64,000 nucleotides of DNA, from NCBI RefSeq assembly GCF_023898315.1, contig NC_064619.1, positions 371,396,150-371,460,149 of the forward strand, given 5' to 3'. This document shows, piece by piece, positions 1 through 10,462 of this stretch; the first letter of the stretch is position 1; every line of letters begins with the position of its first letter. The position numbers and the translations under genes were made by a program. This DNA is from Schistocerca nitens (Eukaryota; Arthropoda; Insecta; Orthoptera; Acrididae). A model generated the notes under the pieces. It made no database searches. It was not told the DNA's origin and saw only the letters and a program-made list of their open reading frames with translations.

Positions 1-960
1 CATGTTGATTCCTGCAGAGTAGATTCTGGGTTTCCAGAAATGACATGATACGCAAGCAAAAAATGTGTTCTAAAATTCTACAACAGATTGATATCAGAGA
101 TATAGGCCTATAGTTTTGCGCGTCTGATCGATGACCCTTCTTGAAAACTGGGACCACCTTTGCTCTTTTCCAATCATTTGGAACCTTCCGTTCCTCTAGA
201 GACTTGCGGTACACGGCTGTTAGAAGGGGGGCAAGTTCTTTCACGTACTCTGTGTAGAATCGAATTGGTATCCTGTCAGGTCCAGTGGACTTTCCTCTGT
301 TGAGTGATTTCAGTTGCTTTTCTATTCCTTGGACACATATTTCGATGTCAGCCATTTTTTCGTTTGTGCGATGATTTAGAGAAGGAACTGCAGTGCGGTC
401 TTCCTCTGTGAAACAGCTTTGGAAAAAGGTGTTTAGTATTTCAGCTTTACGCGTGTCATCCTCTGTTTCAATGCCATCATTCCAGTGTGTCTGGATATGC
501 TGTTTCGATCCACTTACTGGTTTGACGTAAGACCAGAACTTCCTAGGATTTCCTGTCAAGTCGGTACATAGAATTTTACTTTCGAATTCACTGGACGCTT
601 CGCGCGTAGCCCTCCTTACGCTAACTTTGACATTGTTTAGCTTCTGTTTGTCTGAGAGGTTTTGGTTGCGTGTAAACTTGCAGTGAAGCTCTCTTTGCTT
701 TTGCAGTAGTTTCCTAACTTTGTTGTTGAACCACGGTGGGTTTTTCCCATCCCTCACAGTTTTACTCGGCATGTACCTGTCTAAAACGCATTTTACCATT
801 GCCTTGAACTTTTTCCATAAACACTCAACATTGTCAGTGTCGGAACAGAAATTTTTATTTTGATCTGTTAGGTAGTCTGAAATCTGCCTCCTATTACTCT
901 TGCTAAACAGATAAACCTTCCTCCCTTTTTTTGTATTCCTATTTACTTCCATATTCGGGG
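1..960 (-). pseudogene. LINE-A reverse transcriptase N-terminus and linker (partial, decayed)
   Basis: The minus-strand translation of about 1-330 gives the conserved RT entry block: a W-K-R-A-less-than-perfect stretch, then VPVFKKG, NYRPISL-like residues and the ILEHI helix, followed by the SFLE..NLLC..QHGF segment at the left edge. Bases 330-960 correspond to the endonuclease-to-RT linker, which is alignable by eye to the linker of copy B (16850-17560). The palm with the catalytic F/YADD lies outside the window. The coding frame changes several times, so no product is expected. Confidence 0.75.
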
Positions 961-1109
961 TGCTGCAATGGCCTTATGATCACTGATTCCCTGTTCTGCG
1001 CTCACAGAGTCGAAAAGTTCGGGTCTGTTCGTTATCAGTAGGTCCAAGATGTTATCTCCATGAGTTGGTTCTCTGTTTAATTGCTTGAGGTAATTTTCGG
1101 ATAGTGCAC

Positions 1110-1640
1110 TCAGTATAATGTCACTCGATGCTCTGTCCTAAACATCTGAGTGTCCCAGTCTGTATCTGGTAAATTGAAATCTCCAGCTAAGACTATAACA
1201 TCCTGAGGAAATTTATGTGAAATGTATTCCAGATTTTCTCTCAGTTGTTCTGCCACTAATGCTGCTGAGTCGGGAGGTCGGTTAAAGGAGCCAATTATAA
1301 ACCTAGCTCGGTTGTTGAGTGTAACCTCCACCCATAATAATTCACAGGAACTATCCACTTCTATTTCACTACAGGATAAACTACTTCTAACAGCGACAAA
1401 CATGCCACCACCAGTTGCATGCAATCTATCCTTTTTAAACACCGTCTGTGCCTGTGTAAAACTGTCGGCAGAATTTATCTCTGACTTCAGCCAGCTTTCC
1501 ATACCTATAACGATTTCAGCTTTGATGCTTTCTATCAGCGCTTGAAGTTCCGGTACTTTACCAACGCAGCTTCGACAGTTTACAATTACAATACCGACTG
1601 CTGCTTGGTCCCCGCATGTCCTGACTTTGCCCTGCACCCT
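1110..1640 (-). pseudogene. LINE-A apurinic-like endonuclease domain
   Basis: A 199-codon minus-strand frame (1709-1110) contains the endonuclease fold landmarks: NCRS near the start (N-terminal strand of the family), the IGMESWL block standing where the catalytic E of LTETWL normally lies, RPPDS/AALVAEQL in the middle and the metal-binding LAGDFNLPDTDWD block near the end. The frame then shifts; the C-terminal SDH block should lie in the decayed bases below 1110. In the LINE this domain nicks target DNA to prime reverse transcription. It is fused by readthrough to noncoding N-terminal residues, so the ATG of the open frame is not a true start. Confidence 0.8.
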
Positions 1641-1678
1641 TTGAGGCTGTTGCCCTTTCTGTACTTGCCCGAGGCCAT

Positions 1679-2075
1679 CTAACCTAAAAAACCGTCCAGT
1701 CCACGCCACACAGCCCCTTCTACCCGTGTAGCCGACTGCTGGGTGTAGTGGACTCCTGACCTATCCAGCGGAACCGGAAACCCCATCACCCTATGGCGCA
1801 AGTCGAGGAATCTGCAGCCCACACGGTCGCAGAACTGTCTCAGCCTCTGATTCAGACCCTCCACTCAGCTCTGTACCAAAGGTCCGCAGTCGACGATGCT
1901 GCAGATGGTGAGCTCTTTCATCCTGCTAGCGAGACTGGCAGTCTTCAGCAAATCAGATAACCGCCGGAAGCCAGAGAGGATTTTTCTCCGATCCATAGCG
2001 ACACACATCATTGGTGACGACATGAGCGACCACCTGCAGATGGATGCACCCTGTACCCTTCATGGCCATGGCATT
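1679..2075 (-). pseudogene. LINE-A ORF1 C-terminus, SGNH/esterase-like
   Basis: The frame 1864-1679 gives the conserved tail of this ORF1 family (QFCDRVGCRFLDLRHRV then DRSGVHYT), where the H of the last block is the expected catalytic histidine of an SGNH hydrolase. Bases 1865-2075 carry the upstream HVVTND block, a decayed version of the HVGTNDSS block in copy B. Such ORF1 proteins bind LINE RNA in CR1/L2-type elements. Frameshifts separate the blocks and the N-terminal coiled-coil part is gone. Confidence 0.7.
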
Positions 2076-2087
2076 CGGAAGGCTACT

Positions 2088-2330
2088 CACTGTAAACATG
2101 ACACTTTGAGTTGCAGACGGGCACAATGGAAAGACTGTTACACATTGAGCTTTTGGCCAAAGCCTTCTTCAGCATATATATTTTCATTCACATAAGGAAG
2201 CATACCTCACACACACGACCACCCTCTCTGGCAGCTCGGACTGGAATGCTGCCCGAGATGGCAGCCATTTGTCTGTGGGTGAGCTTGCGTGTTTGAAATA
2301 TATGCATACATCTGTCCTTTCCCTTATATT
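2088..2330 (-). repeat. Penelope-like terminal repeat fragment
   Basis: The segment 2100-2175 reads as GAGTTGCAGACGGGCACAAT followed by ACACATTGAGC and TTTTGGCCAAAGCCTTCTTCAGC. It is the same repeat as the arms at 31370-31470. Its reverse complement keeps a hammerhead-like order: CTGAAGA, a GGC/GCC stem, then an eroded AAAA in place of GAAA. The rest up to 2330 contains a short CACACACA run and nothing else I recognise. It is single-sided here, without the opposing arm. Confidence 0.55.
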
Positions 2331-2619
2331 GTTATTCTATCCTAGAGTCTTTTCATTTTATTGATTTACATTTTCATCTATTATTTATGTTCCACATTTT
2401 GTGTGAATTTTGTTTTATTTATAATCCCTTCTTTCATATAAATCTTCATGTGGGTTGTTATAACCATAATAAATATTTTAAAATTAATGTTGGTAATAAG
2501 ATATATTTTGTCAAAGCAGATATGATGAGATTTGCAAAACTGAGCAAATGAGAAAGTTAATGGCATGCTTAAGATGATACTGCGAAGGATTAGAAATAAA
2601 AATTTAAAAGCACAATAGG

Positions 2620-2692
2620 ATTCAAACTGACACCCTTCAGAATGAAGGGAAAGTATTTCAGCTAGTACACTACACCACTGCTCTGATTAACA
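2620..2692 (-). repeat. tRNA-like SINE fragment or tRNA pseudogene
   Basis: The reverse complement has a B-box-like GTTTGAATCC and an A-box-like TGGTGTAGTGTA about 40 bases upstream, with a CCCTT/AAGGG stem between. This is the layout of a RNA-polymerase-III promoter in a tRNA-derived repeat. The T at position 33 of a real anticodon loop is not in place and the acceptor stem does not close, so it is not a working tRNA gene. Its left part overlaps the target duplication of the neighbouring SINE. Confidence 0.35.
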
Positions 2693-2893
2693 CTGTCATT
2701 TTTCTAGCGGTTCTAGGCGCTCAGTCCGGAACCGCGCAACTGCTACGGTCGCAGGTTCGAATCCTGCCTCGGGCATGGATGTGTGTGATGTCATTAGGTT
2801 AGTTAGGTTTAAGTAGTTCTAAGTTCTAGGGGACTGATGACCACAGATGTTAAGTCCCATAGTGCCCAGAGCCATTTGAACACTGTCATTTTT
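2689..2893 (+). mobile_element. tRNA-derived SINE with 15-bp target duplication
   Basis: The body 2704-2878 starts in the A-box region (GCGGTTCTAGGCGC), has a clear B box (GGTTCGAATCCTGCCTCGGG) and then the non-tRNA body ending in GAGCCATTTG. It is flanked by a perfect 15-base direct duplication, AACACTGTCATTTTT, at 2689-2703 and 2879-2893. The very 5' end of the tRNA part is missing, as in 5'-truncated insertions. The sequence is one I associate with Schistocerca SINEs. The perfect duplication indicates a fairly recent insertion mobilised by a LINE. Confidence 0.9.
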
Positions 2894-3434
2894 AATGCTG
2901 TGGTGTAGTATGCAGAATTATTTTTCATTGATTACTCGCAAACAAACCTAGGGTGAAAGGCTGGATCATGTGCAATTCCTGGGACCCTAACCTAAACCAT
3001 AGTAGAGATAGTTTCAAGAGGGAGATTCCTCCCTTGAGGTCCTCTCCTTGATAGTATTGTGCCAACAATGTTGTACCCTGTATCTAATAACTGCTGTATC
3101 TTGTACCATTATCAAGGTAGTGTACTACACTCAAAATCATCAGTACACAAGAATATCCTTCCACTAGACATTCATTTGTGCTTTCCCATGAGAGTATATC
3201 AACAGAACTCTCCAGCTGTATGTAAAGTAACTTTTCTGTGGAAAATTGTGGTATTGTATCACATCACATGTCATGACTTGTACTTTTGTAGTAAAAGCAT
3301 CAATATGATTTGGAAATAAGAGCATGACAGAGAGTATTAGGTGCCTGTTGCTATTGCAGTAGGCACTTCAAAATATTTATTCACATTATTAAATATTTTC
3401 AACATTTCGCGGCCCTGTCAGCAACTGTATAAAT
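2894..3434. other. No recognised feature
   Basis: AT-rich sequence with one 86-codon open frame (3059-3319, +) that has no recognisable motif and looks like chance. I see no repeat structure or splice-bounded coding segment. Confidence 0.5.
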
Positions 3435-3812
3435 ATTAATTTTAATAAGCAACAGCCTCAGTTGCACCGTTTAACCAGGTTTCAGTAGGGACAACCCAAC
3501 CTTCTTCAGAATAACAGTAATTACTGTTTGTCCATCGTGGACATCATCAAGCTAAAACTACAAATCCATAAATTATGGGTACCGGTACAGGACTTGTGGC
3601 TGCCACATCGCGGTTGCGAAGTGGGGCCAAGGCAGTTTCAGATAAGTTTTACAGTCTGACGATAATTTATGGATTTGTAGTTTTAGCTTGACAATGTCCA
3701 CTAGGGACAAACAGTAGTTACTGTTATTCTGAAGAAGGTTGGGTTATCCCGACAAACTTACATAAACTCTAGGTAAATGGTGCAAATGAGGCTGTTGATA
3801 ATTAAAATTAAT
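3435..3812. repeat. Hairpin (inverted) repeat, probable Penelope-like terminal repeats
   Basis: The left arm (about 3435-3577) and right arm (about 3655-3812) are reverse complements at roughly 85 percent by eye, with a loop of about 75 bases. Shared blocks include AACAGCCTCA, CCCAACCTTCTTCAGAATAA and AGCTAAAACTACAAATCC. Each arm, read outward, has CTGAAGAAG, a GTTGGG/CCCGAC stem with TTAT loop, and GAAAC (left) or CAAAC (right). This matches the hammerhead core order CTGANGA-stem-GAAA known from Penelope-like elements. No RT is present, so it would be a non-autonomous or internally deleted copy. Confidence 0.65.
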
Positions 3813-5095
3813 CCACATTATTATACTGCATTGTTAATGTTTATTAATTTATGTAATTTTGTATTGTCATTCCACTCAGATTCTGTTAACTACACACACA
3901 CATCAATAAACAGTAGCAAGGTATTTACATGTCTGGCAGTCTTTGAATGCGATACCAGTTTATTCATCTGTTATTTATGATATGTTGTTCTTATCTTTCT
4001 GACAATGGAATTGTACCATTTACAGGTGTGATGGCATACCTCAAACAACAGCAGCATGCTGGCAGTATATAACAACTTGGAACACAGAATGGTTGAGATG
4101 CTGCCCACAGGAAAGTTAGAGAGGAGGGAAAAAAAAAAAAAGATTTTAAATCATTCAGTGTTATTTAATAGGTAACTTAAGCCATTGAATTGTATATGTA
4201 CAGAAGTTTCCAAAGTGGAAACTATATAAATAATTATCATTACATTGTCACTATAGGCTGTGAAGTGTTTGCCATCCAAATGTAATACATCATAAGATCA
4301 TGTTATAAAAAACAATTGTAGAAGAGTATTTTTAATGGGAATTCCTTATGGTGGTTCATACATTACCATTCTCCATGTCTCAAGTTGCCACAGTTTAGTT
4401 ATAATGACTTGACTTGGGGGACTGTTATGCATACGGCAAATGGCTACTCTTGTTTGTATTGAATTTAGTTTGTTGTGAGTTTGTTATATAAATTTTAAAT
4501 TCATGGCCTATATAAAATTAACCAAAGACCCTTTCACATTAACTGCTGAATCAAATTGTGGATGTATTTTGGAGTTAAAGAATGCTTGCCATTTAATACT
4601 GACATTCAATCAAAGAAAGAGCATTACCCATTCTATAAATATGACAACTATTAATGGATGTGGAATAGTATTACTGACTGTGCTTTAATATTTCATAATT
4701 GGTTGTGTCAGCTTCTACAAATGTATCCTAGAACTTACATACTTTGTCTTTACTGTGTTTAGGAGCTGCTCTTTCCTCTGTAAGAAAAGTGAAAGTCTCC
4801 TTGCAATAATCTGTAAATCAACTAACATTAATATGTATTGTATAAAAAGATTGTTCAGAAAATTATCAAAACAACAAAGACTGCAGTACTACATCCAGGA
4901 AGTGCAATTCCCAGTACTGTCAATAGGCACAAATGTAGATCACAGCACTCAAAGCTTTTTGAACAGTAGGTACCTGTCATAAAAGTGTGTCCTCGTAGCT
5001 TGGGATTTTAATGACCCGATAGGCCTCACCTTCCTTCATATTGAATTTAAACTCCCCGAGCAATATCTCTTTCCTGCACAAGGACAATTTCATTT
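3813..5095. other. No recognised feature
   Basis: AT-rich, with an A-run at 4129-4140. Open frames of 61-75 codons occur on the plus strand (4503-4688, 4755-4982) without family motifs, repeats or splice context. I treat them as noise. Confidence 0.5.
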
Positions 5096-5293
5096 GGGGG
5101 GGGGGGGGGGGGGGGAGGGGAGGGGAGATAAGAATGCTGTACTCTACTTTTGTGTGTCGTTTTTGGCAGTACTAGAAGTTACACGTCTTGGAAGGTAAAT
5201 ACTGGCCAGCCTTTCCCATTCTGTGATTCAGCGCGCGCGCGCGCGCGCACACACACTCACTCACTCACTCACTCACTCACTCTCTCTCTCTCT
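5096..5293. repeat. Poly-G tract and compound microsatellite
   Basis: A G-run with interspersed A lies at 5096-5128. A compound repeat (GC)n(CA)n(CTCA)n(TC)n lies at 5231-5293. The open frame that crosses the second tract (5223-5453) is a product of the repeat. Confidence 0.95.
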
Positions 5294-6464
5294 TTATCCT
5301 AAATCAGCTAATTTAATTTTTGCGATTTTCCACTGTTTCACCAAAATTATGACAGTTTATACTGTTTTTTTTATTACACTACATATATGTACAAGCATGA
5401 GAAGTGTGTGTACATTCATGCATATGTGCACAGAAAATGTTGATGTTTTTTAATGTTTTAATCAATAAAATATGACATTCCATTCATTGTACAAGCTTCA
5501 AAACGCCATTTCCTTAATTTTTACATGATTTGAATTAAAAATTGTGTGTGTAGCGTTTTGTGAAAGTGCTGAGCATTTTCATGTGTTCAATTAACACTTT
5601 CGTTGCGAAATCGGTGCAGCCGCACAGCTCTCTCCAGTGCAGCCCGGCAACGTGCGAGTGCCGGCCGGTAACACTCTGAAATCTCGGGTACCGCTCGGAG
5701 CCGATGCTCCTAAGTACACCTGAGCTACAGGCTGACGTCAAGACCTTGTAAGATCTGTAGGATCATGTTCTGTACTGACTTAATGATGACACCTTAGATG
5801 CTTTACTTCAAATACGCTTCGATTGTATTGTGGTCATGTTTTAAAGTCTGTTTGCTGTCTAACACCTATAGGGGTCACAGGCATCATTCAAATGTTCGTG
5901 ATTTGTTGATAATGTAACAAAAAATACAATTCAAACAAGCAACAAATCCACTGCATTCAGGAAAAACTTGGATTCCAAAACTCAAATTCTTAAGAAGGAA
6001 AAAAAGGAAACTGGATTCATTTGAAATTATATTTACTTCAAATGCGCATTTTTTAAGATTGACTCTGGTAGAGGTCGTCAGTTTAGTAGCATGTTTACTC
6101 CTCCTACGAGAGAATTAGCTGTCTACATTTATCTTAGATGCCCAGGGGACGATCGGATGTGTAGAAAATAGTAAGCAAAACACACCCTATGTGGCGGCTT
6201 CTCTCGTGTCCCCCATCACTTCAATTGCGGTGCTATTAAAACAAATTTAGCACAACAAATTATTTCGCAGAAAACTGAAGTGAACGCTTTACAATGCAAT
6301 AAGAAATAAGTCGACTTAACACAAAAGAAAACATTTTCTGAGTACTCGTGAAAAAAAGTTCTAATCTGTCACTTGATAAAAAGAAACAATGCAATGTCAA
6401 AAGAAATAAAAGAAGTCGTCTTTGATAATCGAAATTTCCCCGATATCGCGTTTTACGGGAAATT

Positions 6465-8117
6465 ATACAGGAGTTCAAGCAGTATCCAGGTTTGTCTGGG
6501 CAGGTTGTACACTTGTGTGGTGTATCAGTGCACTTGCCTTGTTCCACACACTTCTTACACCGCAGTAGCTTCCTGCTTTTGCACATTTGTTTGTGATGTT
6601 TCTTGCTCACATTTTGTGGAAACGTTCATTGGTGGAAGGAAGCCCTTTATAATGTTCATTCTGTAATCGTACGTCATTTTATTTCCTGGGTATTTGTTGT
6701 ACAGATATAGATAATTGAAAACTAGCATGTCAGTGACATGATAGAATAGTTTTTTGTTCACACAAATAATACGAAAACATCTGATCTTGTTTATCAGTCC
6801 CAGACATACACGCATTGTACCTATTTTTTTTTTTATAATAATAGGCAAAGGTTTCATGACTATTTGCTGGCGTGCATTCATCACTTGCTCCATAACATTT
6901 GATGTTCTGTGGAAATGTTGGAAACCTCGTCGATCCTTCCATTTTCCAATCATAACTCCATTAGAAAACCGCGCAATTGTCTCTACTCTCCCAAGTTTTG
7001 CCGATACAACGTCTTCAGGGGGCATATTTCCTATTTAATTTCAAAGTACCTGTGGGAAGTGTTTTTAGGTTCAACAGAGTTGTAGCTAAATGAAAAATGT
7101 TATAATAATTGTCCAAGTAAATGTGATGACCAACATGCAGCTTTTCTGCCATCAAATACAAAACGACCTTTTCAGCGTGACCTTTCCCCGCATATCTCCA
7201 CTACTTCCCGTGTATACAGCGCACTTATTTATGAAACTGTCTGGATTGTTGAGCATGCACATCTTAATGCCATATTTATTACGTTTGCTTTTTATGTATT
7301 GTCTAAATGACAATCTTCCCCTCCAAAGAATCACTGAATCATCTATTGATAAATCTCTTCCCGGGTGATACACTTGAGACATTCTCGTGTCAAATAATCC
7401 AATATAGGTCGTATTTTATATAAACGATCGTCTGGTTTCGGGTTTCCTGGAAGTGGATTTTTTGCAAAATGCAGAGAGCCTAATATGATGAAATACCGGT
7501 CTCTGCTTTACTTATCGCTATTCCTCTATTCTCAAACAGTGGTTCTTTCTTCCAGTAGTCTTGTAATCGTGCATATGTAACGAAACACCCATAAAAACTA
7601 GTGATTTGCCTATACTTAGAGGTTTCCATTTACAGATCCTAGATCCCTCAGCAATATGTTGACTGCGTTATCGTTCGTTTCGTGAACTACAAGTTGCAGC
7701 AACAATTTGTCTGTTACCAATAATCTGAAGAAATCCATAGGAGAATTGCCAGCAGGATGAATTTGCAAAACTTCTTCCTTCGTAAATGGGCGATACTGCA
7801 TATTATGTGGTTTTTTATGCCAGGAATCACCTGGATTATTTCCGTGTGACAGGGTAGGTTCTTTTTCGTCATAGATTTCCACACAATCGTGATCCATATC
7901 GTCAGATTCAGAACTGTCATGAAACAGATTCGAAAGCCGTGCTTCCACGCAATTCTTCAGCAGCCTCTAAATGACAACCTCCATGATATGCCTCGTCCTC
8001 ACTACACAGAAAATCACTGTTGTCCAGTACACTAAGTAACTGTTCCTCTACCAATTTAACACTTTTCCTGCTCCTTTTCACATTGGAAGGCCTAGGTGTC
8101 AGTTTATTAGCCGCCAT
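6465..8117 (-). pseudogene. piggyBac transposase, pseudogene (copy 1)
   Basis: The likely start is the ATG at 8117, giving MAANKLTPRPS and an acidic N-terminal region (NSDFLCSEDEAYHGG, then ESDDMDHDCVEIYDE after a frameshift near 7950). A middle piece at 7382-7152 has the hallmark DLSIDDSVILWRGRLSFRQY, which is the IDE/DM.I.FKGR.S.KQY block around a catalytic aspartate. The 7025-6555 frame holds RFSNGVMIGKWKDRR and a D-K..F..I..NKK region near the last catalytic block. The C-terminal cysteine-rich domain is at 6590-6465 (C.KC..QGKC..T...C..CPDKPGYC), a zinc-binding fold that recognises the transposon ends. At least four frameshifts or stops; not functional. Confidence 0.85.
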
Positions 8118-8221
8118 TACGAACAATATACATTCGATAACTGACCACGCAGAAGAAAAGTTTACACGCTTTGATGCTAGCTTAGTCGCTGCAACTAAAC
8201 TGAGTAATCCGACAGCAAGCA

Positions 8222-8283
8222 CGGATGCTTATAAGCGTCAGCCGCACTGGCTCATGGCTTGTTGTGACGCTTATAAGCGTCAG
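8222..8283. repeat. Subterminal palindromic repeats of piggyBac 1
   Basis: TGACGCTTATAAGCGTCA at 8265-8282 is a perfect 18-base palindrome. A second copy, GATGCTTATAAGCGTCAG, lies about 41 bases away at 8224-8241. Paired subterminal repeats of this kind next to the terminal repeat are expected transposase-binding sites in piggyBac elements; that role is inferred. Confidence 0.75.
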
Positions 8284-8301
8284 CTGCAGTGAAAGTGGTA
8301 A

Positions 8302-9010
8302 AGACCTACTTCAGCCCAAAAACACATTCATAGTACAGCAGTTGTCAAATACAGTCTGCATTTTTAACAGGTTCCTTAACCATGTCAGAAATTGTATATA
8401 TGGTAATAGGTGATCACACATTTAGAGCTGTGTGCTTTTTCAGGCATTTTAGCTAATATAATAATTTAGAACTTTCATTTTGGTCTGAATTTATACCATT
8501 TTCGTTTTATGCAGTCACACAGTGCAGAAAAACAAACCAGTTTTTTTTTTTAAATTGTCAGCATGAAATGCAATACAGAAAAATTGGAAACTAATTTATT
8601 TATTTGTATAATATAACTATTGACCCACCCCAGCTTTGCATGGGTAACACTAATCATGTATGCCCAGACTACTACTGTGACTTAGCAGTAATAAATTATA
8701 TGTACAAACTTCCATTGTGAATAAGCCTATTTATTAGTGAAAACAGTAACAAAATCCCCATGGTAGTTCCTGAGGTTAGCTAACAGAAAGAAGCTCTTGC
8801 AGACTTAATTTTATAGTATGTATGTATATGCTCTATTACCACAAGCAGTGATGGTGTTCATTTAAGAATTTGAAGTACCTTGTATATGAAGTCTATCTTT
8901 TGGTGTTACATATTTCGTCAGCCACTCTACATCAGATTCTGAACTACAGACTACTCTAGACTTTTCCATGCATTACAGTCTTCAGCTGTACACACCCATG
9001 TTGCTAGCAG
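8302..9010. other. No recognised feature
   Basis: AT-rich sequence with a T-run at 8541-8550. No open frame with motifs and no inverted repeat that I can see. Confidence 0.5.
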
Positions 9011-9088
<78 letters not shown>

Positions 9089-9100
9089 AAAAAAAAAAAT
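9011..9100. repeat. (CT)n microsatellite with T/A runs
   Basis: About 70 bases of CT repeat, then runs of T and A, directly upstream of an RTE tail. The open frame on the opposite strand (9210-9004) is translation of the repeat. Confidence 0.95.
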
Positions 9101-9410
9101 ATCACGTAACTAATGAGGAGGTATTGAATAGGATTGGGGAGAAGAGAAGTTTGTGGCACAACTTGACTAGAAGAAGGGATCGGTTGGTAGGACATGTTTT
9201 GGGGCATCAAGGGATCACAAATTTAGCATTGGAGGGCAGCGTGGAGGGTAAAAATCGTAGAGGGAGACCAAGAGATGAATACACTAAGCAGATTCAGAAG
9301 GATGTAGGTTGCAGTAGATACTGGAAGATGAAGAAGCTTGCACAGGATAGAGTAGCATGGAGAGCTGCATCAAACCAGTCTCAGGACTGAAGACCACAAC
9401 AACAATAATA
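9101..9410 (+). mobile_element. RTE-like LINE, 3' end only
   Basis: The frame 9124-9390 reads NRIGEKRSLWHNLTRRRDRL then RGRPRDEY and CSRYWKMKKLAQDR, ending in a stop followed by GACCACAACAACAATAATA. This is the extreme C-terminus and 3' tail of the RTE family that also occurs at 19490-20975, with very similar sequence. It is a severely 5'-truncated insertion, the usual fate of LINE copies. The C-terminal frame is intact, so the copy is comparatively young. Confidence 0.9.
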
Positions 9411-10183
9411 CTGGTCTTATGTTTTGAAATCTGGCAAAGGAGTTTCCTGTCCATATATCATCCATTTGTTTTAATAGCCACCCACAGCCAATTCATTTTC
9501 ATTAGTCCTTATTAAGTCTTCCACTCAAGTCAGTTCCCTGATCTGTTTGTCGGCACTAGCAACCAGTGCTTCCATGCAGTGTAACTGGCAACACCAAACA
9601 AGAATTTGGCAGCAGAACTTTACCATACTACCTAATCTTTGATCCAGGCAGGCAGTAGTTTATACACATATGCACACTATCTGTATTTAATCTGTAAATA
9701 CAGTAAAACCCCTTTCCTACATCCCCCTCACTTTAAATTTTCCTGCTTTTTACATTAATTTTTGTTGACCTCAACAGAAGTCCTACTCTGTCAGTATGTT
9801 TTCCCATCATTAATGATTCCATGTTACAACATTTCCAACATTTTTTCTTGGTGGTATCAACACCTTTAAAATTGATTTTGATACAGATTTCTGCAAAAAG
9901 TCAGCCTTGGAACAAAACAGAAAATGCAGTCTATTTGCATAGTTATTGATCACATAATGCGTTAGCGCAGTAAGCAAGATTTTCATTATTGGCATGTTGG
10001 GTCACGGCCACCTGTATTATAAGGTTTCCAGTGTTTGAAAGGGTGGGAAAGTAAGCTGGGTCACTGCCTTAATGATGATCACAACCTGATGACAATGACT
10101 CTAGTACCAACCTTCCTTCTGCTTATTGATTGGCGACTCCATGGAGTGTACTGCGCACCATGACCAGATAATGGATATGATTG
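9411..10183. other. No recognised feature
   Basis: AT-rich sequence lacking coding motifs. The minus frame at 9995-9810 has no family signature. Confidence 0.5.
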
Positions 10184-10462
10184 GAAGGAGAACCAGCATT
10201 GGTCCTATTTTCTGGTTTTATTATCCGCAAAATCGATTTTCGGTCACTTAGTGACCATCCTCAGTGCTGTAATATACAATTAAAATTGGTAGGTACTGGT
10301 ATCAACAAGTTTAGAGCAATATGTGATCGCTCTAAGCTTGTTGATACCAGTACCTACCAATTTTAATTGTATATTACAGCACTGAGGATGGTCACTAAGT
10401 GACCGAAAATCGATTTTGCGGATAATAAAACAAAAAAATACGACCAATGCTGATTCTCCTTC
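10184..10462. repeat. Near-perfect hairpin repeat with hammerhead-like core
   Basis: Two arms of 134 bases each (10184-10317 and 10329-10462) are reverse complements with about five mismatches and no gaps, around an 11-base loop. Read on the plus strand, the right arm contains CTGAGGA (10383-10389), a perfect GGTCAC/GTGACC stem with TAA loop, then GAAA and a self-complementary AAAATCGATTTT. This is the CTGANGA-stem II-GAAA order of the hammerhead core, as found in the terminal repeats of Penelope-like elements. A transcript through it would fold into a long duplex. No coding sequence is present. Confidence 0.8.

Larger units (their letters stand above)
1..2083 (-). mobile_element. CR1/L2-like LINE, copy A (runs off left edge, 5'-truncated)
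   Basis: Read on the minus strand this holds, in order, the end of an ORF1 with an SGNH/GDSL-esterase-like domain (2075-1679), an APE-type endonuclease (about 1620-1110), a linker, and the start of a reverse transcriptase that leaves the window at base 1. The same order and closely related sequence recur at 16080-19490 and, more divergently, at 49270-51665, so this is a dispersed family. Stops and frameshifts interrupt every part, so it is a dead copy. The 5' part of ORF1 is missing and the edge abuts a Penelope-like fragment near 2088. Clade assignment (CR1/L2 group) rests on the esterase-type ORF1 plus absence of RNase H and is from family knowledge, not a tree. Confidence 0.85.
5591..8301 (-). 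mobile_element. piggyBac-type DNA transposon 1 (decayed)
   Basis: A TTAA at 5591-5594 begins the left end, followed by CACTTTCGTTGCGAAATCGG and a GCAGCCGCAC segment. The right end, read inward on the minus strand, begins CACTTTCACTGCAGCTGACGC at 8297, with TTAC at 8301-8298 in place of TTAA. These ends are imperfect terminal inverted repeats of a piggyBac element of 2.7 kb. The transposase lies in between on the minus strand. Subterminal palindromes sit just inside the 5' end (8224-8282). One changed target-site base and many frameshifts indicate an old insertion. Confidence 0.85.

Noticed and set aside
6373-7368. Plus-strand frames of 70-97 codons
   Set aside because: Shadows of the minus-strand piggyBac 1 transposase relic.
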